From Gammaproteobacteria bacterium TMED1 (GTDB taxonomy: Bacteria > Pseudomonadota > Gammaproteobacteria > Pseudomonadales > Azotimanducaceae), in contig NHBG02000020.1 of NCBI GenBank assembly GCA_002167855.2, forward strand, positions 86,947 to 150,946: DNA of 64,000 nucleotides, written 5' to 3'. Under the pieces are notes generated by a model. The model saw only the letters and a program-made list of their open reading frames with translations, was not told the origin of the DNA and made no database searches. Both the position numbers and the translations under genes were made by a program. Numbering within the stretch: the first letter of the stretch is position 1; every line of letters starts with the position of its first letter. Positions 11,899 to 22,306 of the stretch are shown piece by piece.

Positions 11899-14076
11899 CT
11901 ATTTACTATATAGTTTCTTCGCCTGTCTTCTGCGGGCATGAAGGATTGGCTCTGTATAACCATTTGGTTGCTCCCTTCCCCTTAGGACCAAATCGCAGGC
12001 TGCCTGAAATGCAACACTATTCTCAAAATTAGGCGACATATTACGGTAAAGATCATCACCGGCATTCTGGCTATCAACGACCGCAGCCATTTTTTTCAAT
12101 ATTTCAAGAACCTCATTCTCTGAACAGATCCCATGGCGCAACCAATTACATATGTGCTGAGATGATATACGCAGCGTCGCTCGGTCCTCCATTAATCCTA
12201 CGTCATTGATATCAGGCACTTTTGAACAACCAACTCCTTGATCGATCCACCGAACCACATAGCCAAGAATTCCTTGGGCATTGTTCTCAAGTTCTCTGGC
12301 TACCTCCTCACTAGAAAGATTTTCTCCCGATAAGACCGGAATGGTTAATAACTCACTCAACGCTGCTCGGGAACGAGCTCGAAGTTTTTCTTGCTGACTA
12401 GGGACGCTCACCATATGGTAATGCATCGCATGCAAGGTTGCCGCTGTTGGCGATGGCACCCAAGCGGTGTTTGCTCCCGATTCAGCATGTCCCAATTTCT
12501 GCTCCATCATCTGGGACATCTCATCAGGCATCGGCCACATGCCTTTGCCTATCTGTGCTCGACCCGAGAAACCAGCCTCGAGCCCTACGTCAACGTTCCA
12601 ATCCTCATATGCATTGATCCAGACTTGTTGCTTCATCACTGTCTTTTTGACCATTGGACCCATTTCCATACTAGTATGAATTTCATCACCAGTACGATCC
12701 AAGAACCCAGTGTTAATAAAAATAACACGACTTTTGGCCCTTCGGATACACTCCTTCAAATTCAGCGTTGTTCGCCTTTCTTCATCCATAATCCCAACTT
12801 TAAGAGTACACATTGGTAGTCCTAGGGCTTTTTCTACACGAGCAAAAAGATCTACCGTAAACTCCACTTCATCTGGACCGTGCATCTTTGGCTTGACGAT
12901 ATACACGCTCCCTTTTCGAGAATTTGTAATATCTCCATTACTTTTCAGATCGTGAATCGCTGCCAAACTAGTGATCATTGCATCCAGGATACCCTCCGGG
13001 ATTTCGCTACCATCCTCAAGGAGAACCGCATCATTAGTCATAAGATGACCCACATTGCGAACTAGAAGAAGACTGCGGCCATGTAGGGTAATGGAACCAC
13101 CATCGGGCGATTTATAAATTCTATCTGGGTTAAGCGTACGTCGAATAACCGAACCTTCTTTTTCAAACTCCTCTGCAAGATCTCCCTTCATCAAGCCAAG
13201 CCAATTGCGATACACCAATGTCTTATCTTCCGCATCTACCGCTGCTACTGAATCCTCGCAGTCTTGGATAGTAGTAAGAGCGGACTCGAGAACTATATCT
13301 TTAACACCTGCTTTATGAATCTGTCCCACGACATCAGTACGATCTATCTGAATCTCGATATGCAGTCCGTTATGAACCATTAAAATACTGGTAGGATCAG
13401 TGGCCTCTCCCAGATACCCTAAAAACTGTGATTCATCCTCTAGTTTTGTTGACTGTCCCGATTCCAATTCACAGACCAAACCACGCCCCTTGATAGTGTA
13501 CCGAGAAACATCCTCATGCTTCACTCCAAGAAGAGGTATTTTTGCGTTAAGGAATTCTGTTGCATAGGCGATCACCTTGTCTCCGCGGACTGGGTTATAA
13601 CTGTTGCCTTTTTCAGCTCCTGGGGTCTCAGGGATTACATCAGTACCGTATAGAGCATCGTAGAGACTTCCCCATCTCGCATTGGCAGCATTTAAGGCAT
13701 ATCGTGCATTCATTACCGGAACAACCAGTTGTGGCCCGGCCATTAGAGCTACTTCTTCATCGACATTTTCAGTGGTGATCTCGAAATCCTCGCCTTCTGG
13801 CTCCAAATAACCTATCTCACTCAGAAATGTTTTGTACGCTTCCGGATCATGAGTTATGCCACGACTTGATTGATGCCACTTATCAATTTGCTCTTGAAAT
13901 TCGTCACGTTGCTTCAGCAAAGCTTTATTACGGGGCACCAACTCCTTACAAATCGTCGCCAACTCCTCCCAAAATACGGTTGGGTCAATATCAGTTCCAG
14001 GAATAATCTCGTCAGAAACAAGATCATACAGTTCTTTGGCGATGCGAAGCCCACCATTAGTTTTGCGTTCTGACAT
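11899..14076 (-). CDS. glcB: Malate synthase G
   Basis: 725 aa; [75 protein letters not shown]. Confidence 0.96.
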   Translation of the reverse strand: MSERKTNGGLRIAKELYDLVSDEIIPGTDIDPTVFWEELATICKELVPRNKALLKQRDEFQEQIDKWHQSSRGITHDPEAYKTFLSEIGYLEPEGEDFEITTENVDEEVALMAGPQLVVPVMNARYALNAANARWGSLYDALYGTDVIPETPGAEKGNSYNPVRGDKVIAYATEFLNAKIPLLGVKHEDVSRYTIKGRGLVCELESGQSTKLEDESQFLGYLGEATDPTSILMVHNGLHIEIQIDRTDVVGQIHKAGVKDIVLESALTTIQDCEDSVAAVDAEDKTLVYRNWLGLMKGDLAEEFEKEGSVIRRTLNPDRIYKSPDGGSITLHGRSLLLVRNVGHLMTNDAVLLEDGSEIPEGILDAMITSLAAIHDLKSNGDITNSRKGSVYIVKPKMHGPDEVEFTVDLFARVEKALGLPMCTLKVGIMDEERRTTLNLKECIRRAKSRVIFINTGFLDRTGDEIHTSMEMGPMVKKTVMKQQVWINAYEDWNVDVGLEAGFSGRAQIGKGMWPMPDEMSQMMEQKLGHAESGANTAWVPSPTAATLHAMHYHMVSVPSQQEKLRARSRAALSELLTIPVLSGENLSSEEVARELENNAQGILGYVVRWIDQGVGCSKVPDINDVGLMEDRATLRISSQHICNWLRHGICSENEVLEILKKMAAVVDSQNAGDDLYRNMSPNFENSVAFQAACDLVLRGREQPNGYTEPILHARRRQAKKLYSK

Positions 14077-14265
14077 TTTTTGACGCCCTTCTTAGCTAAA
14101 GTAATTAGTTCTAATGCTACGCGAAATTATCTTTGCTTTCACTTGGTTCAGGATAAACGATAAAATTTAGTAAGCATAAATATCTACCTGGTAGGTAAAG
14201 AAGATGAATAGCGCGGGTAAACTAAGTTAATTAAAAGGTAACGGCCAACGGTCTTAGTATGATCG

Positions 14266-15051
14266 ATGTCTCTGACCGATAATACATCTAGTGAGCAACA
14301 GATTAGTGAGGTAAAAATGAAAGAAAAAGAATTTGATATACAAACCCCTGATGGATTAATGACAACTTTCGTGACAGTTCCTGAAGTAAATGGACCTCAC
14401 CCTATAATACTTTTTTTAATGGATGCTCCTGGAAAGCGAGAGGAACTGCACGATATGGCAAGACGCTTTGCTACAGGAGGCTACTACGTGATGCTTCCGA
14501 ATCTGTACTATAGGACCTCAAAAGATTTTGTCAGTGATTTTACCGAGGAATCCAGAGTCACTCAGCGACAACATATGGCAGCACTAAACAACCAAATGGT
14601 CATCGGAGATTGCAAAACTTTGATTCAATACTCTTTAGAAGATAAAGACGCTAGCGATGGACCGATTGGGTGCGTAGGATACTGCATGAGCGGTCCTTTC
14701 GCATTCGCTGCAGCATCGCAACTATCAACTCGGATTAGGGCCTCAGCATCGATTCATGGTGTCAACCTGTGTAACGATTCAAAGGACTCTCCGCACCTCA
14801 ACGCCCATAAAATTAAAGGCGAGATGTATTTCGCATGTGCGGAATACGATGACCATATTGAAAATACTGAGATTAAAGCGCTAGAGGATCACCTTAACAA
14901 GACTGATATTAAGTACCAGATTGAGTGGTACCCGGGATCTAAGCATGGCTTTGTTTTCCCTCAACGGTTGGGTATTTACGACAAAGAGTCCGCAGAAAGA
15001 CACTGGGAAAGAATGTTCGCACTGTTCAGCCGCAACCTCAGGACAGTTTAG
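14266..15051 (+). CDS. Dienelactone hydrolase family protein
   Basis: IILFLMDAPGKREELHDMARRFATGGYYVMLPNLYY...GCVGYCMSGPFAF...GSKHGFVFP; Cys nucleophile in GYCMSG. Start may be a downstream Met (MKEKEFD). Confidence 0.85.
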   Translation: MSLTDNTSSEQQISEVKMKEKEFDIQTPDGLMTTFVTVPEVNGPHPIILFLMDAPGKREELHDMARRFATGGYYVMLPNLYYRTSKDFVSDFTEESRVTQRQHMAALNNQMVIGDCKTLIQYSLEDKDASDGPIGCVGYCMSGPFAFAAASQLSTRIRASASIHGVNLCNDSKDSPHLNAHKIKGEMYFACAEYDDHIENTEIKALEDHLNKTDIKYQIEWYPGSKHGFVFPQRLGIYDKESAERHWERMFALFSRNLRTV

Positions 15052-16112
15052 GCTAGAACTGCAACGCTTTTGGTTTGAGCAAATATTTTCATACCAGGTT
15101 TCAACTTCAGATTGTCAGCAGACCTGCGGGTAATCCTTGCCAAAATTGCCGTGTCTCCAGCCTTTACTTTTACCATAACCTCTGGAGTGTTTTCCCCAAA
15201 GACCTGATCGACCGTAGTAGAAAAAATATTTAGGATACTTGTATCTGTTTGGTGTGCTAATGTCAGACTGACATCCCTTGCGGGAATTCTAAGTCGTACA
15301 TCCCTACCCACTTCTAATTTTTTTCCCGGAACGAGTACTCGACCAAAAGATGATTCTAATATTGTGAGTTGATATTTTGAATCGTAATCTCTTACTTTTG
15401 CTCTTATGATTGATTCTGCCTCAGCACCCTGTGCCAGCGGGAGCTCGACTCGCGTTAACACGTCTGCTATCGGACCAGAAGAAATAATTTTCCCATCATC
15501 CATTAACAAGAGATGGTCCGCCAACCGGGCGATCTCATCTCGATCATGACTCACATAAATAATTGGCATACGTAGATCACGATTGAGCACCTCAATATAG
15601 GGAATAATCTCTAACTTCCGATCTAGATCCAATGAAGCTAGGGGCTCATCCATCAAGAGCAAACGGGGGCTGGCCAGAATCGCCCGTGCAATAGCAACCC
15701 TTTGCTGTTCTCCGCCCGATAAAGTGGCCGGATATTGATCCATTAGGCCACTGATCCCCAACAAATCGATAATTGTGCCCATCGATAACCCATGACCTTT
15801 TGGGACTCTGGATAGTCCATAATTAAGGTTGTTCTTTACAGTCAGATGAGTAAATAAGTTGGATTTCTGAAAAATATAACCAACCATACGTTTATGAGTT
15901 GGTATAAAAGTAGCTGTATCTTGCCAAATCTGATCACCAATTCTTAGATGACCTTTGGGAAAATGATCCAAACCTGCAATCGCACGCAATAACGTTGTTT
16001 TTCCGCATCCCGAGGGCCCAAACAATCCTGTTATACCACTTTCTGGAATTGCTATATCAACTCCTAGGCTAAATCTGCCTCGATAAATGTCAAAACGTGC
16101 AGAAATACTCAT
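15048..16112 (-). CDS. modC: Molybdate ABC transporter ATP-binding protein
   Basis: GPSGCGKTTLLRAIAGL, LSGGEQQRVAIARAIL, LLMDEPLASLD, C-terminal TOBE/mop-like domain. Confidence 0.92.
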   Translation of the reverse strand: MSISARFDIYRGRFSLGVDIAIPESGITGLFGPSGCGKTTLLRAIAGLDHFPKGHLRIGDQIWQDTATFIPTHKRMVGYIFQKSNLFTHLTVKNNLNYGLSRVPKGHGLSMGTIIDLLGISGLMDQYPATLSGGEQQRVAIARAILASPRLLLMDEPLASLDLDRKLEIIPYIEVLNRDLRMPIIYVSHDRDEIARLADHLLLMDDGKIISSGPIADVLTRVELPLAQGAEAESIIRAKVRDYDSKYQLTILESSFGRVLVPGKKLEVGRDVRLRIPARDVSLTLAHQTDTSILNIFSTTVDQVFGENTPEVMVKVKAGDTAILARITRRSADNLKLKPGMKIFAQTKSVAVLA

Positions 16113-16789
16113 GACGCCACCACTTTAAAACCGCGATTACGATATACCAGAGTTAAAATCAGAAATGATAGAAGTAATAAAACGCCAGAGAGTAAATGCG
16201 CTTTGTTGTAATCCAGCATCTCAACATGATCATAGATAGCAATCGAGACCACTTGTGTCTCCCCTGGTATATTGCCACCAATCATAAGCACCACACCAAA
16301 TTCACCCAGAGTATGGGCAAAACCAAGGACTGATGCAGTCACAAAAGCCGGCCTAGCCAGCGGGACTGCAACTGTAAAGAATCGATCTAATGGTGAAGCC
16401 CCTAAAACTGAAGCGGCTTCTAATCGAGAAACTCCGACATTTCGGAAACCATCCTGTAACGGCTGGACCACAAATGGCATGGAATAAAGTACCGATCCTA
16501 TAACAAGTCCTGGAAAGGTAAAAGCTAGAGAACCTATACCTACTGATGAGCTCAAGGTCCCAATAGGACCTGAAGGACTGAGTCCAATCAGAAGATAAAA
16601 TCCCAATACAGTTGGTGGAAGGACAAGTGGCAAAGCCACTATAGCCTCAATCAAAAATTTAAAGCGCCACTTGCTTCTGGACAACCACCAAGCAAATGGT
16701 GTCCCGAACAAAAGTAGAATTAGGGTGCTTATAAAAGCCAGTTTTACAGTCACAAATAATGCTACGATATCAGCTTCTGTAAACATCAT
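16109..16789 (-). CDS. modB: Molybdate ABC transporter permease
   Basis: ALPLVLPPTVLGFYLL, ARPAFVTASVLGFAHTLGEFGVVLMIGGNIPGETQVVSIAIYD; 4-nt overlaps with both modA and modC. Confidence 0.93.
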   Translation of the reverse strand: MMFTEADIVALFVTVKLAFISTLILLLFGTPFAWWLSRSKWRFKFLIEAIVALPLVLPPTVLGFYLLIGLSPSGPIGTLSSSVGIGSLAFTFPGLVIGSVLYSMPFVVQPLQDGFRNVGVSRLEAASVLGASPLDRFFTVAVPLARPAFVTASVLGFAHTLGEFGVVLMIGGNIPGETQVVSIAIYDHVEMLDYNKAHLLSGVLLLLSFLILTLVYRNRGFKVVAS

Positions 16790-17517
16790 GGGGTTAGGTA
16801 TCCATGGTTTTTAATAATGGCTTTCCCCTCACTAGACTGAAGAAACGTCATAAACATTCTCGCTGCTAGCTTTTCCTGTAACAACACGGCCTGCTGTTGT
16901 ATTGCGGAGTAATGACTATCGGGCACTAAATAATAGGTCCCTTCTCGATTTATAGCTTGAGCTTTCGCAACTAACCCTAACTGTGCACTCTCAGTAGCAA
17001 CAAAATGGAAAGCTTGACTAATATTTTCGCCCCGTACTAGCTGTTTCTGAATATTATCCCACAACCCCAAATAGCTGAGGTATTCCATCGCGGCACGACC
17101 GTAAGGAGCTAATTTTTCGTTAGCAATAGCGAAATGACGAAACTCCATCTCTCTCAGTGCTATATCCACATCAATAGATTTTTTTGGGCTCCATAAGACA
17201 AGCTGACCAACAGCATATGTAAACCGTGTACCTGGTACAGAGAGTAATTCCGTTTCTAATTTTAGTGGCCGCACCAAGTCAGCTGCGAGAAAAATATCAT
17301 AAGGAGCACCATTAACTATTTGTGCATATAGCTTACCCGTTGAGGCATAGCTCATTATTACCTCGTGGCCAGTTGTTTGAGTGAATACCCTGCTGAGAGG
17401 AACAGATACTATTGAAAAATTACTTGCGACTGCGATCCTAACTTCTTCTGCCCAAACGTATGGAGTAACCAATAGAAAGCATGAACTGAGAAGTAAAACT
17501 CTCATATCTTTATACAA
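16786..17517 (-). CDS. modA: Molybdate ABC transporter substrate-binding protein
   Basis: Signal peptide then EVRIAVASNFSIV...YASTGKLYAQIVNGAPYDIFLAADLVRP...IANEKLAPYGRAAMEYL. Confidence 0.92.
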   Translation of the reverse strand: MYKDMRVLLLSSCFLLVTPYVWAEEVRIAVASNFSIVSVPLSRVFTQTTGHEVIMSYASTGKLYAQIVNGAPYDIFLAADLVRPLKLETELLSVPGTRFTYAVGQLVLWSPKKSIDVDIALREMEFRHFAIANEKLAPYGRAAMEYLSYLGLWDNIQKQLVRGENISQAFHFVATESAQLGLVAKAQAINREGTYYLVPDSHYSAIQQQAVLLQEKLAARMFMTFLQSSEGKAIIKNHGYLTP

Positions 17518-17618
17518 ACTTGACTGCCTTATAAAAAACTCTAGAAAAGCGGCTTGGGAACTTTAACGTACTTATACCAATACTAATCTGATTCAAAATC
17601 ATAATCATTGTAGAAATA

Positions 17619-18821
17619 TCACGCCACGCTTAGCGGATCATAGTTATAAATCCAATGCATCCTATCTCTTAATATAATCGGAGCCAACTTATTACGCAGT
17701 TTCGCAAGCAGCCCAGACATATGGAAAATGTTTGCGTTCTGACGTGATATAAATTGTATTCTCGTAGTGCGCTTTTTTCTCAACGACTCATAGAGTTTTA
17801 GTCCTATCTCAAGTTCTTCACAACGTTCCAGACAATCAGCGATGACAGCAGCATCTTCAATGGCCATCGCTGCACCCTGCGCCAAGAAGGGTAAAGTTGG
17901 ATGACAGGCATCTCCCAGTAAAGCGACCCTACCACCACTCCAACTCGTTAGTGGATACCGGTCAAATAAGCCCCACTTATAGCAAGCCAAGGGGTTAGTA
18001 TGCTCAATTAACGTAATAATATCCTCATGCCAGTTCTCAAAATCCCTCAGAAATTCTTTGTGCTCACCTATCGCGGTCCATTCCTCCGTACCCCACTTTT
18101 TATTCTCAACAATACCGACACAGTTTAAATATTTCCCGTGTTTTATAGGGTAGTGCACAAAATGCTTTTTTGGGCCCCACCACAATTTCGCAACCGGCGT
18201 TATGAACTCAGATGGTAACTTTTCTACAGGTATAGTAGCGCGCCATGCATAATTTCCAGTAAAACGTGGTTTTCTCTCTCCGAACAGTAACTGCTTTATT
18301 CTAGAGTGAATCCCATCAGCACCAAGCAAAACATCTCCCGAAATCTCTATATCGTCACCTGAAACCGAAACACCAGTTGAATACTGGACGAATTTAACAA
18401 CCCTCGTATTACGTCGTAACTCAATAAGTGGTTCCTCTATAACCTTTTCTAACAATAGTCTTATTAGGTCATCACGGCCTATATGGTAATAGGGGAATCC
18501 AGTGAGTTGACGAAGTGTCCCCAAGGGGGACGAGGCAATCAGTTCCGATGATTTCCAGTCCCTAATTTCTGCTGCCTCAGGCTGACACCCGTTGAGACTA
18601 AGACCATCTTCTAAACCTAGGTGATATAGAACCCTAGAACAGTTGGGACTGAGCTGAATACCAGCTCCGGAGTCATCAACATCACTCTGCTCGAGGATCG
18701 TTACTGAGTGTCCCTTACCAGCAAGACAGAGCGCAGAAGTTAAGCCCCCGATTCCCGCTCCAACAATAAGCACTTTTAAATTTCGCATGGGGTTATGTCT
18801 AAAAATGACTAGTAGAAGCAT
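17619..18821 (-). CDS. FAD-dependent monooxygenase (salicylate hydroxylase-like)
   Basis: VLIVGAGIGGLTSALCLAGKGHSVTILEQ, LLGADGIHSRIKQLLFG, GRVALLGDACHPTLPFLAQGAAMAIEDA. Likely start MRNLKVLIVG at 18788. Confidence 0.88.
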   Translation of the reverse strand: MLLLVIFRHNPMRNLKVLIVGAGIGGLTSALCLAGKGHSVTILEQSDVDDSGAGIQLSPNCSRVLYHLGLEDGLSLNGCQPEAAEIRDWKSSELIASSPLGTLRQLTGFPYYHIGRDDLIRLLLEKVIEEPLIELRRNTRVVKFVQYSTGVSVSGDDIEISGDVLLGADGIHSRIKQLLFGERKPRFTGNYAWRATIPVEKLPSEFITPVAKLWWGPKKHFVHYPIKHGKYLNCVGIVENKKWGTEEWTAIGEHKEFLRDFENWHEDIITLIEHTNPLACYKWGLFDRYPLTSWSGGRVALLGDACHPTLPFLAQGAAMAIEDAAVIADCLERCEELEIGLKLYESLRKKRTTRIQFISRQNANIFHMSGLLAKLRNKLAPIILRDRMHWIYNYDPLSVA

Positions 18822-18934
18822 AGTTCAAGAAGGAGTACAGTTAAAATGTTAAATAAGTATAAGAGTGCTTATTTGTAAAAAAGTAGTTTAGTACTCGTAT
18901 CCCTACCTAATTATGTCATAGAATATTGACAGTT

Positions 18935-19031
18935 CCTTGGGGGTGGTCAACACCTGAGATGCTACACGAGCAGATTTCCCTGTAGTAAACCCCAGAACCT
19001 GATCCGGTTAATGCCGGCGTAGGAAAAGGAT
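18935..19031 (+). promoter_or_regulatory. TPP (thiamine pyrophosphate) riboswitch
   Basis: ccttgggggtggtcaacaCCTGAGAtgCTACAcgagcagatttcccTGTAGtaaaccccagAACCTGATCCGGTTAATGCCGGCGTAGGaaaagg: CTGAGA box, variable stem CTACA/TGTAG and the highly conserved AACCTGAT..GGTTAAT..C.GCGTAGG core. Confidence 0.95.
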
Positions 19032-19090
19032 GTAAGTGCCATCTACCACCTCGTCACATACCGGGTCTTTTCTAACAGTTGGAGAGACTC

Positions 19091-21184
19091 ATGAAAATAT
19101 TGCTAGTAGTCCTGCTCGTAATGAGCATCCCGAAAACCCTTGGTGAAACCATTGACGAAATAGTGGTAACAGCAGTCTTACGCGATACCGAACTTTCAAA
19201 ATTGCCAGCAAGTATTACGGTATTAACAGAAGAAGATATCCAATCTATACAAATACAGCATTTCGATCAGCTGTTAGGTATAGCACCTAACGTTAATTTC
19301 GCATCAGGTGCATCCAGAGGCCGTTTTGTTCAAATACGCGGTATCGGAGAAAGAAGTCAGTTTAAAGATCCTCTTGATACATCAGTTGGATTAATTATCG
19401 ATGGAGTAGATTTTAGCGGGATAGGTCTTGCTGGAACTTTATTCGATATTCGACAAATTGAAATACTTAGGGGGCCTCAAGGAACAGCGTTTGGGTCAAA
19501 TGCTTTAGGGGGTCTAATACTGCTTGAGTCAAATCCACCTTCAGATGAGTTTGAAAGTATGTTGTCCTTTGGTACGGGGACTTACAGTAACGCAGATTTT
19601 GGGGCTGTAATCAGTGGGCCTATTTCGCAAACCCTAAGCGGAAGGTTAGCTTTTCAACGATTTACAAGTAATGGTTTTATCAAGAATAACTTTCTGTCGA
19701 TAGATGATTCTAACAATTTCGATGAACAAATGCTCAAAGGGAAAATTCGCTGGCGTGCAACCGAAAAGACGCGGGTAGATGTTACGTTATCATCTTATGA
19801 TACCGATAATGGCTACGACGCTTTCTCTTTGGACAATACTCGATATACAGACTCGGACGAACCAGGGCACGATCGGCAGCAGTCTAATGCTCTTGCCTTC
19901 AACATCGTAAATGAATCAGACCTATTTACTTTCAACGTCAACCTTTTCCGCGAAGATACTGATCTTGAATATGGATTTGACTGGGACTGGTCCAATTTCG
20001 ATAAAAGCGGTGTTCGTGGTGGCGAAAATAATGAGAGGCAAAGGGATAGCTATGGCTTAGATATTCGAGTTTCTTCCAGAGGAAAAGCGGAACTTCCGAA
20101 TGATATAAACTGGGTATTGGGGATGTACTCGTATCGGAAGGACGTTGACCTTAATTATAATGACCACTGGGAGGACAGTTGGGGTTTATACCCTAGCGTT
20201 TTTTCGAGCGAATTCAGCACAAAGAGACTTTCTTTTTATAGTCAATTCAATTGGCTAGCGCGAGAACAACTTAGTCTCGCTGGTGGGGTCCGTTGGGAGA
20301 CCTACGATAATTCTTATCTTGATAGTGCCGGAGTGAATGCTACTCCAACAGACAGCTCTTGGGGTGGAAGACTCAGTATAGAATACGCTCTCGAAGATCT
20401 AATAATGTACGGCATGATTAGTCAAGGTTATAAAGCTGGGGGAATCAATGGGCAGGCTGCGGCTGGGATCGGGACAGGGACGAATTTGGAAATCGCCAGC
20501 TTCCTCAACCAACGACTCGAATTCCAATCAGAATCTTTGCTTAGCTACGAAGCAGGTGTACGCGCTCAACAGGAACGCCTGTCCTGGTCACTGTCTATAT
20601 TTCATATGGAAAGGAAGGCCATGCAGGCCAAAGCTTGGATCCTGTTTCCCCCTGCAGACTGGAAATCTTACCTCGATAATGTGGACAAGGGCACTAATAG
20701 CGGCCTGGAATTTGATCTAACTTTTCGGGCCACTGACAACCTTTCGCTTACCGCAAGTCTTGGTTTACTCGAAACAAAGCTTGGAAATCTTACCGTACAG
20801 GACATTGATACCTATCCTGCAACGCCAGTAGAGAAAACAAACCGAGAACAGGCACACGCACCTGGGTATCAGTACTCGGTTTCAGCGAGCTATCTATTTT
20901 CAGAGGCAGTATCTTTTAACTTGCAGCTAGAAGGTAAAGACAAGTTTTATTTCTCGAATGGGCATGATATTCAATCGGATTCTATGAATCTCGCTCATGC
21001 AACATTAAAATATCTGTTAGAACAATATGAGTTGTCCATATGGGGTCGAAACATACTTGATGAAACATATAAGACGAGAGGTTTCTACTTTGGAAATAAC
21101 CCCTTGAATGGATGGATAAATGAGCCCTATTATCAATTCGGGGAACCAAGAACTCTTGGTATTACGGCCCGAATTCATTTTTAG
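19091..21184 (+). CDS. TonB-dependent outer membrane receptor, probable thiamine (or precursor) receptor
   Basis: Signal peptide, plug domain (DEIVVTAVLRDTELSKLPASITVLTEEDIQS; RGPQGTAFGSNALGGLI), terminal ARIHF. ORF call starts at TTG 19079, but ATG at 19091 has an SD-like ggagag. Downstream of a TPP riboswitch. Confidence 0.9.
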   Translation: MKILLVVLLVMSIPKTLGETIDEIVVTAVLRDTELSKLPASITVLTEEDIQSIQIQHFDQLLGIAPNVNFASGASRGRFVQIRGIGERSQFKDPLDTSVGLIIDGVDFSGIGLAGTLFDIRQIEILRGPQGTAFGSNALGGLILLESNPPSDEFESMLSFGTGTYSNADFGAVISGPISQTLSGRLAFQRFTSNGFIKNNFLSIDDSNNFDEQMLKGKIRWRATEKTRVDVTLSSYDTDNGYDAFSLDNTRYTDSDEPGHDRQQSNALAFNIVNESDLFTFNVNLFREDTDLEYGFDWDWSNFDKSGVRGGENNERQRDSYGLDIRVSSRGKAELPNDINWVLGMYSYRKDVDLNYNDHWEDSWGLYPSVFSSEFSTKRLSFYSQFNWLAREQLSLAGGVRWETYDNSYLDSAGVNATPTDSSWGGRLSIEYALEDLIMYGMISQGYKAGGINGQAAAGIGTGTNLEIASFLNQRLEFQSESLLSYEAGVRAQQERLSWSLSIFHMERKAMQAKAWILFPPADWKSYLDNVDKGTNSGLEFDLTFRATDNLSLTASLGLLETKLGNLTVQDIDTYPATPVEKTNREQAHAPGYQYSVSASYLFSEAVSFNLQLEGKDKFYFSNGHDIQSDSMNLAHATLKYLLEQYELSIWGRNILDETYKTRGFYFGNNPLNGWINEPYYQFGEPRTLGITARIHF

Positions 21185-21193
21185 GAAGCTGCA

Positions 21194-21802
21194 GTGTTTG
21201 AACCGTTAGTCAGTCAGTTCCAATCAAGTTCTTTAATGGAACTGACTGCGGTCCTCTTCGCCTTAGCGTACCTCACTCTGGTAGTGAAAGAAAATATTCT
21301 TTGTTGGTACGCAGCGCTTATATCTACAATAATATTTTTAGTAATTTTCTGGCGCGTACAGCTATACATGGAGTCTGGACTCCAAATTTATTATATAGCG
21401 ATGGCGATCTATGGCTGGTACCAGTGGTCCCGAGGCGGGACCCAGCGTCATGGGATCACAATTACGACTTGGTCAATAAAGACTCACGCTTTGGCAGTTT
21501 TTGGAGTTTTACTAGCCACTTTGGCCTCAGGGCTTCTTCTTATCAAAACCAGTAACGCATATTTTCCTTTCCTAGATTCCTTTACGACCTGGGCGAGTAT
21601 CGTCACGACATTTATGGTTGCAAAAAAAATACTCGAAAATTGGATTTATTGGTTTGTTATAGACGGGATATCTATCTTTATATATTTAGATAGAGAACTA
21701 TATTTTACTGCTTTTTTGTTCGCGATATATTTAGTAATTGTAGTAATTGGATTTTTAAGTTGGCTGAAGGAGTACCGAAGCAAGGAGAGAAGGCCCGGAT
21801 AG
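21194..21802 (+). CDS. pnuT: PnuC-family transporter (probable thiamine transporter PnuT)
   Basis: 202 aa polytopic; LCWYAALISTIIFLVIFWRVQLYMESGLQIYYIAMAIYGWYQW, ENWIYWFVIDGISIFIYL; GTG start 9 nt after the receptor stop, in the riboswitch operon. Confidence 0.85.
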   Translation: MFEPLVSQFQSSSLMELTAVLFALAYLTLVVKENILCWYAALISTIIFLVIFWRVQLYMESGLQIYYIAMAIYGWYQWSRGGTQRHGITITTWSIKTHALAVFGVLLATLASGLLLIKTSNAYFPFLDSFTTWASIVTTFMVAKKILENWIYWFVIDGISIFIYLDRELYFTAFLFAIYLVIVVIGFLSWLKEYRSKERRPG

Positions 21803-21953
21803 AAGTTACATAACCCACCAAAAAATGAAGTATTTGAAGATAAAACTTTCGCGGAAAGCCGAGGATCAGATCATCAAAAAATGAGTCCCATGGGACTACA
21901 TTTCTATCCCCCAGATTGGTGCCTAGTCAAAGCACTTGTGACAGCCTTTGTCG

Positions 21954-22298
21954 TCAAACGTTTTTGTTCAAATCACTACTATATTCAATATTAACGGGGT
22001 ACTTTTCGCGATTCTTTTCGATCTTTTTTAGAGCAGCCTCTACAGGTTCAATATCTAAACGATCTGCAAGTAATACTAGATAATTCAAAACATCGCCGAT
22101 CTCATCTCGTATAGCAGACATCTCTTCACCACTAAGAGACTCACTTTCAACTTCTGTTGACCACTGTAATAATTCCAGTATTTCAGAGACCTCTACAGAA
22201 AGCGCCATCGCGAGGTTCTTGGGGGAATGAAACTGCTCCCAGCCGCGCTCTCGTACGAAGTCGCGCTGCTTGAGTTTCAATTCCTCCAAACGTTCCAT
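21954..22298 (-). CDS. MazG-like nucleotide pyrophosphohydrolase (dCTPase-like)
   Basis: KNLAMALSVEVSEILELLQW...IRDEIGDVLNYLVLLADRLDI: EVxE/ExxD metal-binding pattern. Confidence 0.88.
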   Translation of the reverse strand: MERLEELKLKQRDFVRERGWEQFHSPKNLAMALSVEVSEILELLQWSTEVESESLSGEEMSAIRDEIGDVLNYLVLLADRLDIEPVEAALKKIEKNREKYPVNIEYSSDLNKNV

Positions 22299-22306
22299 GG
22301 ATATCT

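Noticed and set aside
12391-14073. Plus-strand ORFs up to 142 aa across glcB
   Set aside because: Antisense to malate synthase G; no recognisable family or ribosome-binding context.
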